Assembly: GCF_000247815.1 (NCBI RefSeq)
Contig: NC_021671.1
Location: forward strand, 20,574,038 to 20,638,037
DNA from: Ficedula albicollis
Lineage: Eukaryota; Chordata; Aves; Passeriformes; Muscicapidae
DNA length: 64,000 nucleotides
Direction: 5' to 3'
Shown: piece by piece, positions 58,232 to 64,000 of the stretch
Layout of the letters: each line of letters begins with the position of its first letter
How positions within the stretch are numbered: the stretch's first letter is position 1
Made by a program: the position numbers and the translations under genes
Notes under the pieces: generated by a model
Told to the model about the DNA's origin: nothing
The model's database searches: none
Seen by the model: only the letters and a program-made list of their open reading frames with translations

Positions 58232-60599
58232 TGGCAGGGTAGATTTAACTGAACTTGAGATTTCTTTGGTTAATTGAATGCATGATGGAGAAAACCTATA
58301 GGGATTATTTCATGCCAGGAAAAAAATTTGCTATTTATGTTAGATGAGAGCAGTTAGGTTGATGAAATACTGTTTCCATTGTCACCCTTTTCTCATCTTG
58401 TTTGTGAAATCTGAGCACAAATCCAATTGTTACTGACTTGTTCCTGCACATCTTTTGGCATCAGAATTGGGGTGGCAGGAAATTCACTTGAGACACTGTT
58501 ATTTTTGATCATCATACAGAGTTTATATTTTAAAAATAAATAAGGTTATTTTTACAGAAGGGCAATAATGCGTGTGAACAGACCAGAAAAATCACAGAGG
58601 AGACATAAAATCTCTAAATATTAAATAAACTGCTTTACAAATTAGAAGAGTCATGCCAGTTCCCATCCTATCTGAGACCTTTCTGCACTGAGAGTTAGGA
58701 AGACTGAAATGCTTGTTTTGCAATAGACAACAGTATATATTTATGTTTTAATATATATGTATATATATGTATATATGTATATATTTTACTTTTTTTCAAA
58801 TGCAGATACATAAAGAAAATTTCCCTGTGTGCTCTTCAGATTAATTTCTGCTGTATCCAGAATAATGTATTAGACTTTAAGGCAAGAATGGAACATGGTG
58901 ATTCAGGTTGACCTCTGTTGAGGCCAACTGTTCCTGTATCTACCCCAGCATCCTATAGTTGACATTAATCCACTTGTGATTTTTTTTTTTCATAAGTACA
59001 AAATTAAATGCAAATGAACACTTACAGTAACTTTTGTTAGATTCACTGGCTCCAGATGTCAGGTACATAACCTGTTTGAAAATTTAATCCCTTTTTTCCC
59101 CTTAGCCTTTTTGTGATGAATAGATGTGTCATTGTGGACTGGATGACCTAACTAAATGCTTGGTTTAGCTTATTCATAGTAAAGCTAAGAAGGGAATTAT
59201 AAAAAGAGCCCAAAGCCTGAGAGCCTCCTGGTCCCCAAAATTCTGTCCTTTGGCTGGCATAGATGCTTAACTTTAAGGCAGAATAGGTTCTCCCTGCCAT
59301 CTGATAACCATTCCTGGGATGGAAAATGGTATGTTAAAAACATGAGTGGTTAAGGGAAAAGCATCAGGAAAGCAGGGCAAAATCAGAAAAAAATCTCCAC
59401 AGGAGTGAAGAAAATACTGTGACCAACAGTTTTTTCAGGCTGTGTTGACAGGATAGGGCTGGGAACTGTTAATAAAGAAACTATCTTTTCATTTATTGTA
59501 TTGTGTAGAAGGGGAAAGGGCACTGCGTGATTTTTGTAGTAGAGTTGAGCTTTATCAGGAAAATGCACAGTTCCATTATGGTTTCTTTTTCTGACAGAAT
59601 TAACACTCAAAAGCAGAAATTTGGTTTTATGGGTCAGAAATGCATAAATGCTCATACACACAATATACACACCTCTGGCCACACATGTAACTTCCATTTC
59701 TGATACAGCAAATTAACTAGACATAGTTAGTAGTAAAGGTCAAAATCTAATAAGATTATCTGCTTCAGCGTAATATATTTCATTTCAGTACAAAAATGGT
59801 GAAGCTGAACTAGACATCTAAGCCAATACTCATGGAAAACTAATGAATATATTTTGTACTGATTGACACAGTTTGTCTTGCTCAAACTTCTTTGGGTCCA
59901 GGAATAAAAAAGCTATTGACCTAGTTCTAAAAATATAGAGGATCAGGTATTATCTTAATTCTGATTTATTTGGTTCAAAATTTGAAACACTATCACTTGC
60001 AGCTGGAAGATAAGCAGTGGTAGGGAACAGTGCCATCATGAAATGCTGCAGGCTGAAAAGAATCACCTGCTTGTCCTGGGATGAGTGCCATTGCTGCCTG
60101 ACAGAAACCTTGGGCTGGTCTCTCATCCTGTGAATGGGATGCAGATGTTTCTAATGGAAGAGGAATTTACCTGTGCAGCACAGGGGATGATGCAGCAAGA
60201 GGTAACACTTAGCATTTTGCATGGGACTTCTTGTATCCAAACACAGGGCTTCTTTTTCTTTTTTCCTTTTCTCTAAAGGCAAACCCACAACCTGGTAAAT
60301 ATTAGAAGCAGATTGTTCATATACTGGAAGAGATTCTTGGCAGCTGTTTGTTTTGGCTGACTCAATTTTAAAATAAACTCCTAACAAAATAATATAAAAA
60401 GTGTATGTGGAATATTGTACCTTTGTTTGGCATTTATGCAATAGTGAGCAAAGTTTCATTGGAGTTGTCATCATCATTTTTACATGGCAGTTTAGCATCT
60501 AGTCAAAACTATGTATATTCATGAATAACTAGGCCTATGCCTGGAATATTCAGGCAACATATGACATTAGCTTTCCTTATTGTTCTTGCTTTGCTCTTT

Positions 60600-60655
<56 letters not shown>

Positions 60656-63600
60656 GGAGGGGGTTGGGCATTAGATTTGAGATGTGGATCCAATGTTTGT
60701 ATCCAGTTATCGGATTATTTCAGTTACTCCCCTCAGCCCTTTCTGCATAATCCTGTAATTTCTTGTATTGAAATTTGGCTGCAGTTAATCTTCCAGGATT
60801 GCCTTACTGAAAAGGGAAATTGAGTGGATTGATGTTTTCCTATTTTTCTCTTCCTCTTTTTTGATCTTAACCAAAGGTGAGACAACAAAATGAAAATCAG
60901 AATCCTGGAGTCTGCAGATTAGAGATAGAAATATCAGTCTCTTGCAGTCCCTTAACACTTGCTGCAGCAAGCTCCTACCAATAGCCAGTTTGTTCCGTAG
61001 GATATTGCAAGATGCTTTTTATTGCCAGATGCTCTGTTGACAACCAGTTCCTGCTCTCCAAGCATGCAAGAAGGTTTATGGGCCCTGAGCTGTCACCTTG
61101 CCTCCCCTTTGAACTCTCATCTTTGGATGAAATCTGGACCTTCTTGTAGACCTTCTTCCTTCAAATTTGTTTAATCTCATGCTGAGTCGACTGACTTCTT
61201 GCTCTGGACTTTGCCTTGATGTGACCACATTTTGTTTTCAGTATATGAAGTTGCAGTAAACCTATTTCCTGTTTTGTTTTGTAATTCTTTACTTTAGTAC
61301 ATTTTAATGTATCTGTCCATGGCTTTTTCTTGTGTATATAATATCAAATAGAGGGGAAAATTTAGGATAATTTGAAGGAAACTTTATCAGCATTAACATG
61401 GGAATACTTCTGTTATTTCTGGGCAAGGGCCAGCAAATGAGTTATTGACTTATATGAGGACATGATAAATGAGGGGGAAACTATTGTAAGAAACTTCTCT
61501 ATCATGTATAATCCACATAAATTACTGTATATATGCAGAGGAATATTTTAAAGAATTTTAAATTCTTAAAGACTAGAATGGATTCAAATATAAATGTAAG
61601 TTTATTAGAAGAATCCTATTGATTGAAGAAGCTGATGGTTTCTAGAGCAGTTCAAATGTGATGAATTCTTACCAAAGGAAGACAGGCTCCAGGAGATGCT
61701 TGACTAGATGGGATTACTGGCTGACTCCCTTCAGGACCACATCTCCATCTCCAGTACAGTTTGTCTGTTGTGAAGCCACAGACCCATGGGCCTGAGGCAG
61801 GAGATGTTCCAGCTAGAGTGACCCCAAAGTTAGGAATTTCTGTCCCCTCTCTCACCTGTTTGCTCATTCCCAACCTTTGTCCTAGCACCCTGGAGCAGCC
61901 CAGTTAGGCACACTGTCATTGCATCTCCATGTGTGTTATTTTGCTGAGCAGGCATAAGAGGAACTGAAGAGCGCTTTTATTTTTAGCAGAGCAACATGCT
62001 AGGCTGGGGTTGATTTATATTGACTTTTATAAAGATCAGATTTGGTCAAGAAAGAAAACAAATGCACTTGAAGCACGCAGGCAGGACCCACAATGGGTTG
62101 GTGAGACATGAATTTTTTCATCTCTAGCAGGGCCTCTTCCATGTTGTGCAACTGGGATCACTGGCATAGCTTGGCCCTTTGCTCCAGGGACCCCTTGGAG
62201 CTGTGATGAAATACACATGTTGCCCCTGACTTGAGGATCCTCTTTTTCTGACATGGATTATTTAGCTTGATGCAATTGCAGCTTGGGAAACTTTTCTGGT
62301 GGCGTAGAGGACTTCCTTTCAGTCCTGCAGAGATGCCAGCAGCCAGACTTACTCACATGATGACCTTACTGTAATAGTGCAGTCACTCTTCCTGCTTTTC
62401 ACCACACTGGCTTGCCCAGTGCCTCCAACCATAACATTTTTATTCTGCAAAGTGGAAGAAAATAACATCTTCCTCTGAGATACTTAGTCAAAATAAGTAG
62501 TTCATTTGAAGCTCACTGACGATCAGGAATGTTGAGAGAAAATCTGATGGAGGGATTATTTATGGTTTTGGGGATGGGATATATTTGACCATAATTGTGA
62601 TCTGATCCTTAAAAGAACATAGAAAAAGGCTGGCCATGGTTCAGATTTCTGATGTCTAATTTTTCACTGCTGATAGTGGATCTAAGCAATCTGCTGTGCC
62701 TTAGGAATAAGATCCTAGATTTGTAACAGATAATATTGGACACACAGTTCAGTAGCTATCAAAAAAGAAGAAAAACTTACAGAGTTATAGAGAAGTTATA
62801 CTTAAGGGACAAAAATTTACCAGAAACAACTTCTGAAGCATTTGCCTGATCCATCCCTGCCTCCAGTGCTTTGGTTTGCCTGGGAGTGGCCTCAAGGCCC
62901 TCAAGCTGAGGTTGTTTTAGATGAAACTCACCCAGAAGGTGGACTTTGGAAACACACCTAATGTTTTTTACGTGCAAAGGGACATTGAGTCTTACCTGTT
63001 CCAAAATAATACCCCCAAACAGGTGTATAGGGGCAGGTCCTCCTCTCTGCACTCCAGCCCCCATGGTGTGGGAGATGTGGAGGTAGCTGGAGAGGTTTAT
63101 CCCTGGGGGGTGGACAGGATTGTGCTGTATGGCTGCACTTTCTGTGCTCTTGTTCTCCTCTCTGGGTGTCTCCAGGGACTGGGGACCTGACACTGGGCCA
63201 AGCTATCTCTGGTCTGTTCTGGTTGGGCTTTCAGGATTTCAGGACCTTAATTTTCATGGAGACACTAATAGAAATATTACCGAGAGTTACTGAAAAAATA
63301 AAAATGGCCATATTATTTTTCTTTTTAGGTCATTTGATAACTAAGGACATTACCAGGAACAATGTATTGTATCCCTTTCTCCAAGAGAGAGGAACACACA
63401 TCCTGTAGCTAATACAGTCCACATCCCTTATTAAGCACAAGCTTATCTCTCTCATGAGAATTAGATTTACTGCTGCTTTTATCAAAGGCCTGGGAATGGG
63501 ATCCTCTAGCTGAGCTGCACTCCAGCTCTGTCCATCCTGGATGTTTTCCTTCTGTAACCTTTTCATGTCAGAGGACATTAAAGGATTTTCCTCCTCCTGG

Positions 63601-63834
63601 TAATGCTGCATCTTAATTCATTCTGTGCTATGTAACTTGAATATAGCGTCCTAGTTAATTTTCACCATTTGTATGTAAACCATAACAGTTTTTTTCCTAC
63701 CACATCACAACAGTGACTGAACTCTGGCTACCTGAAACGTGCCCAGATCCAGACATCTAACTCAGATCCTTTGAGTTACTCTCTTGTCTACTCACTACTT
63801 CTATTTTCCAATTCCACATGTTACTTGAAATCAC
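58232..63834. other. AT-rich DNA, nothing recognised
   Basis: Contains an (ATATATGT)n tract at about 58751-58784 and a poly-T run at 60610-60654. The GC-richer 61.64-62.26 and 62.78-63.19 kb blocks have minus-strand frames (78 and 138 codons) with no recognised motif. In the second, a CAG-GTAAGA string near 62999 and a GTGAGT near 62927 are splice-donor-like on the minus strand. Confidence 0.45.
60610..60654. repeat. Poly-T run, 45 bases
   Basis: Forty-five T, preceded by a T-rich tract with two C and followed by GGGAGGGGG. It could be the A-tail of a minus-strand retrocopy, but no adjoining gene-derived sequence was recognised. Confidence 0.9.
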
Positions 63835-63839
63835 AGGAC

Positions 63840-64000
63840 CAAATAATGATTTGGGTTGAAGGTCTCTTAAAGATCTCATGGGCGTGGGATCCCCGTCATG
63901 GGCAGGGACACCTTCCACGAGACCAGGTTGCTAAAAGCCCCATCCAGCCTGCCCTTGAACACTGCCAGGATTGCAGCATATACAGCAGTGCAACCTTTTT
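63840..64000 (-). mobile_element. CR1 fragment running off the window edge
   Basis: The plus strand reads TGATTTGGGTTGAAGGTCTC, CATGGGCAGGGACACCTTCC, ACCAGGTTGCTAAAAGCCCC and ATCCAGCCTGCCCTTGAACA: the CR1 3' end in reverse. The 5' portion lies beyond the window. Confidence 0.85.

Noticed and set aside
62777..63193. 138-codon minus-strand frame
   Set aside because: Two donor-like strings cut through it and no family is recognised; described as part of the unannotated stretch.

Overview
The window looks like nuclear DNA from a sauropsid, most likely a bird. It is AT-rich and gene-poor, carries several decayed CR1 retroelement fragments (the dominant avian interspersed repeat), has a few short CpG-rich islands, and its only exon-like signals are short and flanked by GT-AG splice motifs. 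There are no operons, no prokaryotic genes and no CRISPR. Most of the sequence is intergenic or intronic.

Layout. Positions 1-7.8 kb are AT-rich, with two closely spaced minus-strand candidate exons (5647-5694 and 5324-5483). From 7.86 to 8.47 kb a CpG-rich island holds the one convincing coding exon of the window (8059-8444, minus, about 127 codons, behind a good splice acceptor). Its upstream intron is immediately lost in a pure poly-C run of 1,286 bases (8475-9760). At 11.0-11.75 kb lie two decayed minus-strand CR1 pieces, one with recognisable reverse-transcriptase remnants. A second CpG island (13.86-16.48 kb), probably a promoter, is split by a 1,974-base poly-C run (14407-16380). A third poly-C run of 852 bases (24096-24947) is bracketed by a perfect 23-bp direct repeat. 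A plus-strand CR1 remnant follows at 25.6-26.1 kb. From 32046 to 36001 there is an apparently uninterrupted 3.96-kb pentanucleotide array (ATAAT, about 791 copies). A T21-C17-T22 block (39.36 kb) and a C42 run inserted in a 39-bp tandem duplication (40.6 kb) echo the large runs. A better-preserved CR1 3' end is at 44.24-44.76 kb, and the edge of a minus-strand CR1 closes the window at 63.84-64.0 kb. A possible terminal exon lies at 58056-58196.

Working model (inference): a minus-strand gene with a 5' end in the 13.9-16.5 kb CpG island and its last coding exon at 8059-8444, whose GC-rich interior is represented in this assembly by poly-C. The most notable features are structural rather than genic: homopolymer C runs totalling about 4.1 kb, all C on the plus strand, three of them touching duplicated or adapter-like sequence, and a giant perfect AT-only pentanucleotide array. 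Whether these are biology or assembly artefact is the main question. No operon-like or defence-like system was found, and I do not claim a new biological system beyond the items listed.
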